From Moritella sp. (GTDB taxonomy: Bacteria > Pseudomonadota > Gammaproteobacteria > Enterobacterales > Moritellaceae), in the NCBI RefSeq assembly GCF_013215705.1, contig NZ_JABSQR010000036.1, positions 1 to 53,671 on the forward strand: a DNA stretch of 53,671 bases, written 5' to 3'. Below are positions 6,857 through 15,872 of this stretch, one piece after another. The notes beneath the pieces were generated by a model that saw only the letters and a program-made list of their open reading frames with translations, was not told the origin of the DNA and ran no database searches. The translations under genes were made by a program, and so were the position numbers. Within the stretch, counting starts at the first letter, position 1. Every line of letters starts with the position of its first letter.

Positions 6857-8881
6857 TTATTGGAAGTTTAATCCCCAGGTTTCTAAGCTCCCAGTATCTT
6901 GACTGTCCATATCGATGATCTTTAATTGCCAACGACCATTTGATTCATAGCCTGAGAAGTCGACATCATAAGTCGTATTCAGGTTTCTATCTGAACCACC
7001 GCTATTGTTGTGCAATATCGCTTTAGCACCTTCTGGTGACGTTAATATTACTTTTAAATCGCCAATGTAGCTGTGCTTGATATTTAGCTTAATACTCACC
7101 ATTCCAGCATCGCCATTACGTTTAACATCTATGTTACTGACGACGCCGAAAAATGAATTATCTGGGATAACGACTCTTGTACTATTGGTATAATTTGTAG
7201 CACCGTCAGGGCCATCACAGCCTGCATCTAGATAGTCATTTGCCGCGGTCGCATTAATCAATCCATAGCCGGTTCTGTTGTCTCGACCTGCAACATCAAT
7301 ATCCGTTGCTGAAGCTTTTAATGCAGAGCGAATCTGTGCAGCACTACATTGAGGGTGATAACTCCAAACAAGACCCGCTACACCGACTGCATGTGGTGTC
7401 GCCATAGAGGTCCCGTTATAATATTGATAGTCTTCACCTGTCGTTGTGGACACTGTGACTTCTTGTTCTAGCATTGCTGATAGTTCAAGGCCAAGGGTTC
7501 TATCGACTGAAACTGAAACGATTGGATAACTATTGTTGTCATCTAATACAAACGGATTTTGCAAACCAGATAAGGCATCATTACTGTAGATTATTGCGGC
7601 TTGGGCGCCTGCATTATGACAAGCTTTTACAGGATCAATTTCTGGTCGATAACCAGTACGTTGATTCTCAATACGCTCAGTTAAACAAACTTTCCCTGTC
7701 ATGTCGCCACAGTTATAATTGTTGTCTGAAATATCGCAGCGTGCGAGTTTCCCTGTATAAGAACCTGCAACAGGACTCGACTGATAATTGCCAGTGCCAT
7801 CAAGCGTTTTGCGGTTGTGCGGAACAATGCCACGGTCAAAATAGCGTTGGCCGTTAATCACAATATCAGACAGGACACCTTCGCCAACGGTGACTGTTGA
7901 GAGAATTGCAACCCCTGGTGCTGCCACTTCAACTTGATCGGTGGCTTGGGAGAATGCGGCGTGGTGATTTTGATTATCTACCGCTGCAATTGACATAACA
8001 GAATCATATGAAGCTGGATAACTGTGTGCGGTGTTTCCAGAATTACCGGCAGCGGCAATAAGCAGGACACCATTATCAGATAGTTCTTGCAGCGCATCAC
8101 GTTCTGTTCGGCTCGATTGACTGCCGCCTAAGCTCATATTAACGACATTGGCACTGTTCTGCGCGCAGGTATCAATTGCTTTGACTAGGCTGGATGAATA
8201 ACCCCAACCAGATTCATTGAATACTTTCACAATATGTAAGTTTACATTTTGATTTGGCATTACACCGACAACACCGTCACCATTGGCTATCGCAGCGATG
8301 GTGCCAGCAACATGAGTGCCATGAGCATTATGATTACCTGGAGCGTTCCAACTGCCAGTGCCGCTATCATTGGTGCCTGAGACCTGATTTCCGCTTAGGT
8401 CGTTGTGAGTAAGGTCGTAGCCGGAATCAATAATACAAATGGTCCGATTTCCGGTATCACTATCGTTTAGACCTGCAGTATTAATCGCCCCTTGTCCCCA
8501 AGGAATGGACTCACTTAATAAAAAACGAGGCGGGTCGAATTCTACATATTCAACGTCAGTGTTGAGCTGTAAATTCGCAAGTGCTTGCGGTTCGATCTCG
8601 ACACTATAAAGCGGTTTACTTCCGAGCTTCTCCACTTTTTTGGCGTTTACTCGTTCGAGAACTGATTCTTGAAGTCGCTTGGCGCCCCAAACGGGATTGA
8701 GTCCCATCATAGAAGGCGCATCAGCGTCGGTGTCTTTGAATTTAACGATGTATTTTATCGGTAAATCGAGTTCATCAAACTGAGGAAAAGCATTTGCATA
8801 GCTAATTCCTAAGGTTGAAATAGCTGTCGCTATTGCCATTGAGTTTAATAATTTATTTTTTTTATTGAGTTTGTTTTTCAT
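6857..8881 (-). CDS. Secreted S8 subtilisin-like serine protease with PA insert and P-domain
   Basis: The 674-residue protein has a signal peptide (residues 1-31, ending ANA) and an I9-like pro-region (about 40-118, ending DVEYVEFDPPRF). The S8 catalytic domain has Asp152 (IIDSGYD), His187 (HGTHVAG), oxyanion Asn280 (AAGNSGN) and Ser492 (GTSMATPHAVG). A PA-type insertion with several Cys lies at about 360-480, before the Ser segment. A proprotein convertase P-domain occupies about 563-674 (SYIGDLKVILTSPEGAKAIL to LETWGLNF). It is an extracellular endoprotease, likely for nutrient proteins. The order subtilase then I9 protein suggests one operon. A Fur-like box lies about 150 bases upstream. 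Confidence 0.93.
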   Translation of the reverse strand: MKNKLNKKNKLLNSMAIATAISTLGISYANAFPQFDELDLPIKYIVKFKDTDADAPSMMGLNPVWGAKRLQESVLERVNAKKVEKLGSKPLYSVEIEPQALANLQLNTDVEYVEFDPPRFLLSESIPWGQGAINTAGLNDSDTGNRTICIIDSGYDLTHNDLSGNQVSGTNDSGTGSWNAPGNHNAHGTHVAGTIAAIANGDGVVGVMPNQNVNLHIVKVFNESGWGYSSSLVKAIDTCAQNSANVVNMSLGGSQSSRTERDALQELSDNGVLLIAAAGNSGNTAHSYPASYDSVMSIAAVDNQNHHAAFSQATDQVEVAAPGVAILSTVTVGEGVLSDIVINGQRYFDRGIVPHNRKTLDGTGNYQSSPVAGSYTGKLARCDISDNNYNCGDMTGKVCLTERIENQRTGYRPEIDPVKACHNAGAQAAIIYSNDALSGLQNPFVLDDNNSYPIVSVSVDRTLGLELSAMLEQEVTVSTTTGEDYQYYNGTSMATPHAVGVAGLVWSYHPQCSAAQIRSALKASATDIDVAGRDNRTGYGLINATAANDYLDAGCDGPDGATNYTNSTRVVIPDNSFFGVVSNIDVKRNGDAGMVSIKLNIKHSYIGDLKVILTSPEGAKAILHNNSGGSDRNLNTTYDVDFSGYESNGRWQLKIIDMDSQDTGSLETWGLNFQ

Positions 8882-9283
8882 GTTGCCCGGTTCCTTATTG
8901 AGCGAAAATTATTACCTGCTGTAAAATGGTCGTAATACTTTCCTATTCGACTTGCAGAACCTGAGTTATAGAATTATAAATTAAAATTATCAATGTTGGA
9001 CATCATTTAAAGCGAACAGAATCGCATTAAATAATAATGAAAATGATTTTTATTGACATCTGGTGTACCTATTTAATAGTATCTATATTGTTTGTTCTTT
9101 GTGTGTTTATTGATCGCACTGGTCAGATGAGTTGTTGATTATGTTACTGATTTTAATAGTAAAATGTGAAGATTAATTAAAGGGGGTTGTGATCTTGGTT
9201 AAATATAAATCAGGGGGGGTGGTTGGTTATTTTAGTGGGACGTTAGAAGGCGAAGGGAGGAGGGGAAACCTGTTTAGAAGAGT
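8882..9283. other. Intergenic region between subtilase promoter and M3 peptidase end
   Basis: It is A+T-rich, with G-rich runs near 9181-9265 (GGGGG and GGAGGAGGGG). No open frame of note is seen. It holds the upstream region of the subtilase gene, including the Fur-like box. Confidence 0.5.
9033..9051 (-). promoter_or_regulatory. Fur-box-like palindrome upstream of the subtilase
   Basis: AATAATGAAAATGATTTTT matches 14 of 19 positions of the GATAATGATAATCATTATC consensus. It lies 152 bases from the subtilase start. A+T-rich DNA makes chance matches common, so iron control of the protease is only a suggestion. Confidence 0.35.
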
Positions 9284-9318
9284 GTACGTATCCCTTAGTA
9301 TTGACAGGTGATACGTAC
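9284..9318 (-). terminator. Probable terminator hairpin after the M3 peptidase gene
   Basis: GTACGTATC and GATACGTAC form a perfect 9-bp stem around a 17-base loop, 16 bases past the stop codon. The T-tract after it is weak, so the role is likely but not certain. Confidence 0.55.
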
Positions 9319-9334
9319 TTATTTATTCGTTTAT

Positions 9335-11179
9335 CTAGCAGTCACTACCATAGCGCTGCGTAATATAAGTCTCAAAATCATCGCATAATTGACCATCCGA
9401 AACGTGATTGTCAGCAATGGTCTCGGCACCATCAACAATACTGATTTTTGCGTTTAATGCTGCTGGTTTAATTCGAGTTCTGTTCTGCGCAGCCTCGATT
9501 TTTGCTTGTTCTTGTAGCCAAGCCTGCTCACTGGTTTTATTACAGGTTTCAGCAAGGTAAGCGGCAGAGAAACCTTCGCCAGTTAAGCTACGTAGGGTTG
9601 CATCGTGACTAATGCTGTTACCCGGTTTCCAGTAATGCTCAGCCAGTAACGGACCAATTGCTGGATTATCGGTTAGGTAGCCAAATTCTTTAATAAAGTA
9701 AGCGCGAGTTTGATACACAGCCATGTGCGCAAGTAGGTAACCTTGGTAAGAACAAGCGGCTTCTTGCGATAGCAAATGTGGAACCGCTAGTAATGGTCGC
9801 GGACTTGCTGCTAGGCCAAGAATACGTTGCTCAGTATCACGGGCTAGCGTCGTTAAGTATTCAGGCGTTAACAAGTCTTCATCAGCGCTATACACAGCCC
9901 ATTCAAAATAAGGCACCACTAAGATACTGCGTTCTTGATAAGCTTTAAACGGCTGTTTTGCTGCAATTAATGCTTGGATTACCTCGTCTGGCACCACTTC
10001 ACCATCGGTGTTATAAGCATATTGTTTAAGCCAGTCACCGTCGTTTAATAAGCTATCGCAGAACATAGATTGGGTTTCTGCATATGCCATTGATGTTGGT
10101 GCAAACTCTTGTGAGAAACACGGCGAGTTTAATTTAATATTGGCAAAGTGAGCTGCATGGCCACCTTCATGGAACAAGGTATTGATGCCATCATAACCAC
10201 TGCCGATTTGATCGGGCTTCGCGTTACTGGTGAAATTTATTTTACCCGCTTGCCACTTATCTTCAGCATAAAACGACGGGATCGGACCGTGGCAGAAACC
10301 ATTTTGGTATTTACCCGGTCGGTCTAACAAATCGAGGGTCAAATCAGCTTGTGAGTAATCGATATTTAGACGACCGAATGATTCCATCCAACGACGTAAT
10401 GATTTTGAGAACGGCACATAAGGGTCAAGTTGACGTGCGGCATCACCAGCATACATAAAGCTAAAATTATGGCCTTGAATCGCGCTGTCGCCTTTAGTCT
10501 CGGCCAAATTTTGGATGCTACTTTGGTTTTGTTCACGTGTACGTAATTCAAAGTCATCTAAAACAGTGAACAGTTGCTCTGGTGTCATCTGCTCGGTTTT
10601 ATTGACTTTGTAATCAAAGAAGTTACGGAAGCCTTGCTGACGAGCAAAGTCATTACGTTGTTTAACAAGGTCAATATAGCCGTTGTTAAGCACCCATTGT
10701 TCAAGGTCTAATAGCGCTTGGTGTGCTGATTGTCGAACTTCTTCATTATTACTGGTGCGAATATTCGCGGCTAGCACGGTTAAAGATGCTTGCTGCTTAT
10801 CCCCGTTTTCATCATTGCAATACATCAGGTAATCTTGACGTTTGGTAAATAACGTCGATTCACTGCGAATGAGGGCGGCCATTTTATCTCTGCCTTCAGC
10901 GCTTTCAATTGCATTGGCATCAAAAAAGGCTAACCAGCCTTTGAGTCCTTGTACCAGTTCATCATCATCGGTTAGCTGTAATAGTACGTCAAGATTACAA
11001 CGTGTTGCTTGAATGTGACTTGGGTCTGAGATGAATGCACTGAGCTGAGCTTCTGCAGCGGCAAAGCCTTCATGGTCATCACTGATGCCCATGTAGGTTT
11101 GCCAAAATAGATCTTCTTTGCGGCGGTGTAGTGCTAAATAATCATCATTGAGTTGATTAAAATAATCTTGTGGGTTCAC
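9335..11179 (-). CDS. M3-family zinc metallopeptidase (oligopeptidase-like)
   Basis: The 614-residue protein has the zinc motif HEGGH at residues 337-341 inside NTLFHEGGHAAHFAN, with a third-ligand candidate Glu368 in PTSMAYAETQSMF. This is the M3/thimet-oligopeptidase arrangement. The largely alpha-helical N-terminal half (RNFFDYKVNKTEQMTPEQLF, residues ~185-205) also fits M3 oligoendopeptidases. No signal peptide is present, so it should trim peptides in the cytoplasm. It is shorter than OpdA/Dcp (~680) and closest in size to PepF-type enzymes. AAGGAGA lies just before the ATG. It is monocistronic. Confidence 0.85.
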   Translation of the reverse strand: MNPQDYFNQLNDDYLALHRRKEDLFWQTYMGISDDHEGFAAAEAQLSAFISDPSHIQATRCNLDVLLQLTDDDELVQGLKGWLAFFDANAIESAEGRDKMAALIRSESTLFTKRQDYLMYCNDENGDKQQASLTVLAANIRTSNNEEVRQSAHQALLDLEQWVLNNGYIDLVKQRNDFARQQGFRNFFDYKVNKTEQMTPEQLFTVLDDFELRTREQNQSSIQNLAETKGDSAIQGHNFSFMYAGDAARQLDPYVPFSKSLRRWMESFGRLNIDYSQADLTLDLLDRPGKYQNGFCHGPIPSFYAEDKWQAGKINFTSNAKPDQIGSGYDGINTLFHEGGHAAHFANIKLNSPCFSQEFAPTSMAYAETQSMFCDSLLNDGDWLKQYAYNTDGEVVPDEVIQALIAAKQPFKAYQERSILVVPYFEWAVYSADEDLLTPEYLTTLARDTEQRILGLAASPRPLLAVPHLLSQEAACSYQGYLLAHMAVYQTRAYFIKEFGYLTDNPAIGPLLAEHYWKPGNSISHDATLRSLTGEGFSAAYLAETCNKTSEQAWLQEQAKIEAAQNRTRIKPAALNAKISIVDGAETIADNHVSDGQLCDDFETYITQRYGSDC

Positions 11180-11419
11180 AACGTCTCCTTGTTAAAACAG
11201 CGTATGATAGTGGCTACTGGTAATAGTGCGAAAGGCACTGGGTGAATGTATACGCTAATTTACTATTTATTTAAAATGAAGCTTATTAAAAGCTATAGTC
11301 ATTAAAATGAAAGGGAATACAGTCAAATTTTAGAAAATTCTTGTCCCTTATAAGTAAAGTTAATACACTTTAGGTTTTTGCAAATCATATATATCATTAA
11401 TAACACTTTTAGGACCACT

Positions 11420-12432
11420 ATGTATACAGATGAAGACCTTAACAATGCAGTAGATAAAGGTATTTTACTGCTTCGTCCGTTGACGAGTTTCGACGTGACC
11501 AATTATTATCTAAGCACGTGACAATTGCAGATGAAGAACATATCCGTTTAATCGGTGGATTTAACGATATTTTTATTGTTATTGCTTGTGCGTTGCTATT
11601 GTTCTCATCACTGTGGGTGGTTAAATCGATAGATCCGCGCTTAGGTTTAGTCACTTTTGCCGCGCTATCGTGGGCGCTTGCGGAATTTTTTGTTCTGAAA
11701 AGAAAAATGGCCTTTCCTGCGATTATGTTATTACTCGCCTTTATTGGTGGTGTATTTAAGTTATCAATGGAAGTATTTTCATCGCTTGATGAGCAAGCTA
11801 TTATTGCTGCGACTGGCGCATCGGTTATTGCCGCTTTCTGTCACTGGCGTCGCTTCAATGTACCTATTACGATTGCAGCGGGTACTGCTGCAATGATCGG
11901 CTTTATCGTGTCTTCTTTCATATCTGCATTTACGACGCCTGAAACGATCAATGTATTAACGGATTGGATACTGGTCGTTATATTTGCCTGTGGTATTTTA
12001 ACTTTCTTGTTTGCTATGTATTGGGACTCTTCAGATCGCGAACGTATAACAAACCGAACTGATACCGCATTTTGGTTACATTTATTATCAGCACCATTGA
12101 TTATTCATCCGGTATTTTTAAGTGTTGGTATTTTGAATGGTGATGAAAGCATCAGTAGTATCGTGATTATTATTACGTTGTACTTATTGATGTCGCTGAT
12201 TTCGATTATTACCGACCGCCGTGCCTTTATGGTGTCATCATTGGTATATGTGCTGTATGCATTATCAAGCTTAATAAGCATGTATGGTGATGTCGGTACT
12301 AATTTTGCTATTACGGGTGTGGCGATTGGGGCTGCATTATTATTGTTGTCAGCATTATGGCATCCCGTTCGCGGTATGATTGTGACAGTATTGCCTAACG
12401 TGGTGAAACAATTAGTACCCGATGCAAGATAG
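11420..12432 (+). CDS. Polytopic membrane protein (DUF2157-like), with an apparent one-base frameshift
   Basis: An ATG at 11420 with AGGACC upstream opens a frame reading MYTDEDLNNAVDKGI that stops at 11519. The other frame reads TASSVDEFRRDQLLSKHVTIADEEHIR and runs on to 12432. Joining them at the T-run near 11462-11466 (four T where five are needed) gives one continuous ~337-residue protein. A soluble N-terminal region with alternating charged helices precedes about eight or nine hydrophobic segments. The layout recalls DUF2157-type membrane proteins of unknown function. If the shift is real, the longest form starts at GTG 11518 without a good ribosome site. A strong hairpin follows the gene. 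Confidence 0.7.
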
Positions 12433-12449
12433 GTAAATGATCCAATATT

Positions 12450-12482
12450 ACTGTGGATTAAGTTGCTGACTTAATTCACAGT
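12450..12482. terminator. Bidirectional terminator between convergent genes
   Basis: ACTGTGGATTAAGT pairs with ACTTAATTCACAGT (14 bp with one mismatch) around TGCTG, between the membrane-protein stop (12432) and the methyltransferase stop (12486). Confidence 0.75.
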
Positions 12483-12485
12483 CTG

Positions 12486-13082
12486 TTAGTTGTTAGTCTC
12501 GATAATTAAGGGCACAAAAACATACCCAAAATGTTCGTGGCAATACTCAATCTCACCTTGTGCATTTTTTTGTAATTCAAAAATACTGTTGTTAACGGGG
12601 ATAATCAGTTTACCGTTAGGCGCGAGTTGATTGACTAATTCGTCTGGGATCTTATCAGTCGCTGCAGCGCTAACTAAAATTCGGTCGAAAGGCGCATGTG
12701 TCGCAAGACCGAGTCTGTTTTCGGTGATGAAAAATTCAATATTGTCCCCACCAAAACGCTGGCAGTTGGTTTCCCCAAACCGTTTTAAAACGGGGATGCG
12801 TTCAACAGCAAATACAGATCCTGTCGGCCCAACTAAGTAAGCCAGCAGCGCGCTACTCCAACCTGAGCCAGAACCCACATCCAATATACGCTGACCCGTT
12901 TCTGGTGCTAACCATAACAGCATGTGCTTCACGGTCGTTGGTTGGCTGATTGTTTGCGCATGGCCGATAGAGAAGGGCGCATCATAGTCTGCCATATGCT
13001 GGTTATCAGTTGGCATAAAACAGTGCCGCTCGACGGCTACAAAAGCTTGGTTAACACGTTGCTCTAGCGTTGTATTATTCAT
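12486..13082 (-). CDS. Protein-L-isoaspartate O-methyltransferase family protein
   Basis: The 198-residue protein carries RHCFMPTDNQHMADYDAPFSIGHAQTISQPTTVKHML near its start, the PCMT substrate loop. The SAM-binding segment ILDVGSGSGWSSALLAYLVG follows at about 75-94, and FDRILVSAAATDKIPDELVNQLAPNGKLIIPV comes later. The family repairs L-isoaspartyl residues in damaged proteins. I chose ATG 13082, with AAAGGTAA 10 bases ahead, over the longer start at 13136. It is not next to surE/rpoS as the classical pcm gene is, so it may be a second, divergent PCMT. Confidence 0.85.
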   Translation of the reverse strand: MNNTTLEQRVNQAFVAVERHCFMPTDNQHMADYDAPFSIGHAQTISQPTTVKHMLLWLAPETGQRILDVGSGSGWSSALLAYLVGPTGSVFAVERIPVLKRFGETNCQRFGGDNIEFFITENRLGLATHAPFDRILVSAAATDKIPDELVNQLAPNGKLIIPVNNSIFELQKNAQGEIEYCHEHFGYVFVPLIIETNN

Positions 13083-13157
13083 TGCTGATATTACCTTTTT
13101 TCGAAAATAATAAACAAATTTGAATGTTCGAATCATATGCTCGTTATTTATCTTTTC

Positions 13158-13187
13158 TTCTATTTCTATTTCTATTTCTAATTCTAG
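13158..13187. repeat. Short TTCTAT hexamer repeat
   Basis: Three perfect TTCTAT units and further degenerate ones (TTCTAA, TTCTAG) lie in the spacer between the divergent methyltransferase and U32 genes. Such a simple repeat could vary by slippage and alter spacing near promoters. Confidence 0.6.
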
Positions 13188-13293
13188 CTCAGCGTTTATG
13201 ATGATTTTTAGGTATTTATAAATTGTGTTCGATATGCGCTATTTGTACCACATTTAGAGGTATTCTTAACCTGTACATTTACGTCATTAAATC

Positions 13294-13307
13294 TTGATCT
13301 AGATCAA
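13294..13307 (+). promoter_or_regulatory. FNR binding site, perfect palindrome
   Basis: TTGATCTAGATCAA matches TTGAT-N4-ATCAA exactly. It is 90 bases before the preferred start of the U32 gene at 13397. That is compatible with a class II position (about -41.5) for a transcript starting near 13342, so anaerobic activation of the U32 gene is likely. Confidence 0.65.
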
Positions 13308-13396
13308 TAAACCCGAATTCATAGCATTGGCCTGCATATACAGGTAGAATGCCCCCTCAAAAAATTACAATAAAAGCATTAAGTGGGTTATTTAGC

Positions 13397-15640
13397 ATGA
13401 GTAGAAAAATAGAATTATTGGCACCGGGTGGTGATGTAGAAGCGATTAAAGCGGCGATTGTAGCTGGTGCAAATGCTGTCTACTGTGGTTTGGATATGTT
13501 CAATGCCCGTAACCGTGCGTCCAATCTTTCATTTGATGAGCTAAATGGCGTATTACGACTTGCACACGAACACAGCTGTGAAGTCTTTTTAACCCTGAAC
13601 GTCGTGATCTTAGAGCACGAAGTTGTTAGCTTAGTACGCCTGCTTAATAAACTGGTTAACAGTGGTATTGATGGCATCATCGTACAAGACTTAGGTGTCT
13701 TCAACATTGTTAAAAAGCATTTCCCATCATTACATATCCATGCTTCTACTCAGTTAACAACGCACAACGAAGGTCAGGTTTTATTCTTACATAAAATTGG
13801 TGCAATGCGTGTCAATTTATCTCGTGAGCTAAACCTTGGTGAAATTAAGCAATTAACAACAGTTGCGCATGACCATGATGTACTGACCGAAGTATTCGTG
13901 CATGGCGCACTATGTATTGCATTCTCTGGCCAATGTTACTCAAGCTCAGTAAGTGTGGGTAACTCAGGTAACCGTGGTCGTTGTAGCCAAGCATGTCGTG
14001 ATGAATACGAAGTGACAGCTGAAGGTCATCGTTTCCCACTTAACTTAAAAGACAACTCGGCTTATTTTGACTTACCGCAGCTAGTTGATGCTGGTGTTGA
14101 TTCATTAAAAGTTGAAGGCCGTATTAAAGGCGCTCACTATGTTTACACAGTTGTAGATACATGGCGTAAGCAGATCAATAACTTTGTCGAGTCTGGCAAG
14201 TTATTAGCTGACGATGGCAATCTGCATAAAGTATTTAACCGTAGCTTTACTAACTCATTCTTGCAGGGCGACCTAAACAAGAAAATGTTTACTGATAATC
14301 CTCGTGATAACAGTGTGAACTACGCAGTTGAAAAAAGTGATGCGATCTCGGTTGTACAAATCCATGATGTAAAGCAAGACCTTTATACTGATAAAAATGC
14401 TTTAGGCGCAGAACTAGCAGAAAAGATTAAAGATCTAAGCATTGATAAAATCGGTCTCACATTAGCATTTACGGCGAAAGAAAATAGCCCATTAACGGTC
14501 AACATTATTGCTGGTAATACGTCGTTTGAAGTGACAAGTAATTCTGTATTGCGTATTGCAGATGAAATCTCAATCACACCAGAAACAGTTGAGAAACGTT
14601 TTCGTAGCTTCAACAATGCAACGTTTGATCTTGCGCCTATGAACTTTGATAATTTTGATGCAAATTTAACTGTACCGTTTAAAGAATTAACTGAACTGAA
14701 AAACCAAGTGGCGTTTTTATTGAATGGTTCGCGTGATGTGGTTAAACACGTTGATGTTCCCGCATTACCTAAACACCCTAAAATAGAAGATACGCCTAAG
14801 TTATCACTGCTTATTGCTAACGTAAAAGATTTACACCTTGCTGACGTAACAGATGCAGATATCTACTTCAAGATCCCAGAAAGCTTGAAAAAGAACTGCC
14901 CCAAACACATTAAACTATTACAAGAAAACCCACGTTTAATTCCTTGGTTTCCAGCAGTATTGATTGGTAAAGATTACCTCGAGTCAGTGAAGATCCTGGA
15001 ACAAGTCAAACCTAAGCGTATCGTCACTAACAACACGGGTATTGCTTATAAAGCGTTTGAAATGGGTATCGAATGGGTTGCTGGGCCGTTCTTAAACACC
15101 ACCAACTCACACGCATTGCTCACCCTACAAGAAGAGTTAAACTGTGCCGGTGCGTTTATTTCTAACGAGATAAATCGTGGTCAAATTAGAAACATCACCC
15201 GTCCAAAGAACTTTAAACTGTTCTACAGTATTTACCACCCAATCCTGATGATGACAAGTCGTCAATGTTTCTTCCAACAAACGGTTGGCTGTAAGAAACC
15301 GGCGATTGAAGATGGTTGCATGCTGAAATGTGAGAAAGCGACCACAATTACTAATGTTAAAGGTATTTCGTTTGCGGTTGATAAACAAAAAGGCGGTTAC
15401 CCAAGCATTTACAATGACGAGCAGTTCTTAAACTTTGATGCAGTAAATGACTTCTCTCATCTGTTTGATGAATTCTTTATTGACCTTACTAACATTGGTG
15501 CAGGCTCTAAAAAAGAACAAGACAAAGTAGAGCTAATCAAACACTTTGAAGCGTTACTCGCGGGCGATGAAGCGTCAAAAGTAGCATTAATTAACCTAGT
15601 ACCTGTGGCAACAAATGCGCAATATACTCAGGGTTTATAA
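13397..15640 (+). CDS. Peptidase U32 family protein (probable Fe-S RNA or cofactor hydroxylase type)
   Basis: The 747-residue protein begins IELLAPGGDVEAIKAAIVAGANAVYCG and contains the U32 signature EVFVHGALCIAFSGQCYSSS around residue 173. Further Cys follow in NRGRCSQACRDEY, matching the four-Cys Fe-S site of this family. Despite the name, studied members (RlhA, TrhP, UbiU/UbiV) hydroxylate 23S rRNA, tRNA or ubiquinone precursors. The length and long C-terminal extension, with another Cys cluster (QCFFQQTVGCKK...GCMLKCEK), fit the RlhA-like branch best, but I do not assign the substrate. ATG 13397 was preferred; 13349 is possible but would leave almost no leader given the FNR site. A perfect FNR palindrome lies upstream. 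Confidence 0.85.
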   Translation: MSRKIELLAPGGDVEAIKAAIVAGANAVYCGLDMFNARNRASNLSFDELNGVLRLAHEHSCEVFLTLNVVILEHEVVSLVRLLNKLVNSGIDGIIVQDLGVFNIVKKHFPSLHIHASTQLTTHNEGQVLFLHKIGAMRVNLSRELNLGEIKQLTTVAHDHDVLTEVFVHGALCIAFSGQCYSSSVSVGNSGNRGRCSQACRDEYEVTAEGHRFPLNLKDNSAYFDLPQLVDAGVDSLKVEGRIKGAHYVYTVVDTWRKQINNFVESGKLLADDGNLHKVFNRSFTNSFLQGDLNKKMFTDNPRDNSVNYAVEKSDAISVVQIHDVKQDLYTDKNALGAELAEKIKDLSIDKIGLTLAFTAKENSPLTVNIIAGNTSFEVTSNSVLRIADEISITPETVEKRFRSFNNATFDLAPMNFDNFDANLTVPFKELTELKNQVAFLLNGSRDVVKHVDVPALPKHPKIEDTPKLSLLIANVKDLHLADVTDADIYFKIPESLKKNCPKHIKLLQENPRLIPWFPAVLIGKDYLESVKILEQVKPKRIVTNNTGIAYKAFEMGIEWVAGPFLNTTNSHALLTLQEELNCAGAFISNEINRGQIRNITRPKNFKLFYSIYHPILMMTSRQCFFQQTVGCKKPAIEDGCMLKCEKATTITNVKGISFAVDKQKGGYPSIYNDEQFLNFDAVNDFSHLFDEFFIDLTNIGAGSKKEQDKVELIKHFEALLAGDEASKVALINLVPVATNAQYTQGL

Positions 15641-15685
15641 GCGTTAGCGATAAGCTTTAAGCTCAATAACTCGAATATTTTAGTT

Positions 15686-15743
15686 AAGCCAAGTGTTGCT
15701 GATTGTAGTGAAAATACATGATGCGAAACTTGGCTTTATTTTT
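15686..15743 (+). terminator. Terminator after the U32 gene
   Basis: AAGCCAAGT and ACTTGGCTT pair around a 33-base loop and are followed by TATTTTTATG. The loop is long, but stem and T-rich tail fit rho-independent termination. Confidence 0.55.
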
Positions 15744-15872
15744 ATGTACTTAGTCATATCCCATTTTCTATTTCATCGAAAATGTGGTCAGTATCAGAAT
15801 GTAATGCCTATAATTACTATTTAGTAGTGGTTATCTGCTGGTTTATAGCGGATTGTGGTAGGTTATTATGAT

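Noticed and set aside
11420-11521. Programmed frameshift for the membrane protein
   Set aside because: No slippery heptamer with stimulatory structure is visible; a mutation or read error in the T-run is simpler.
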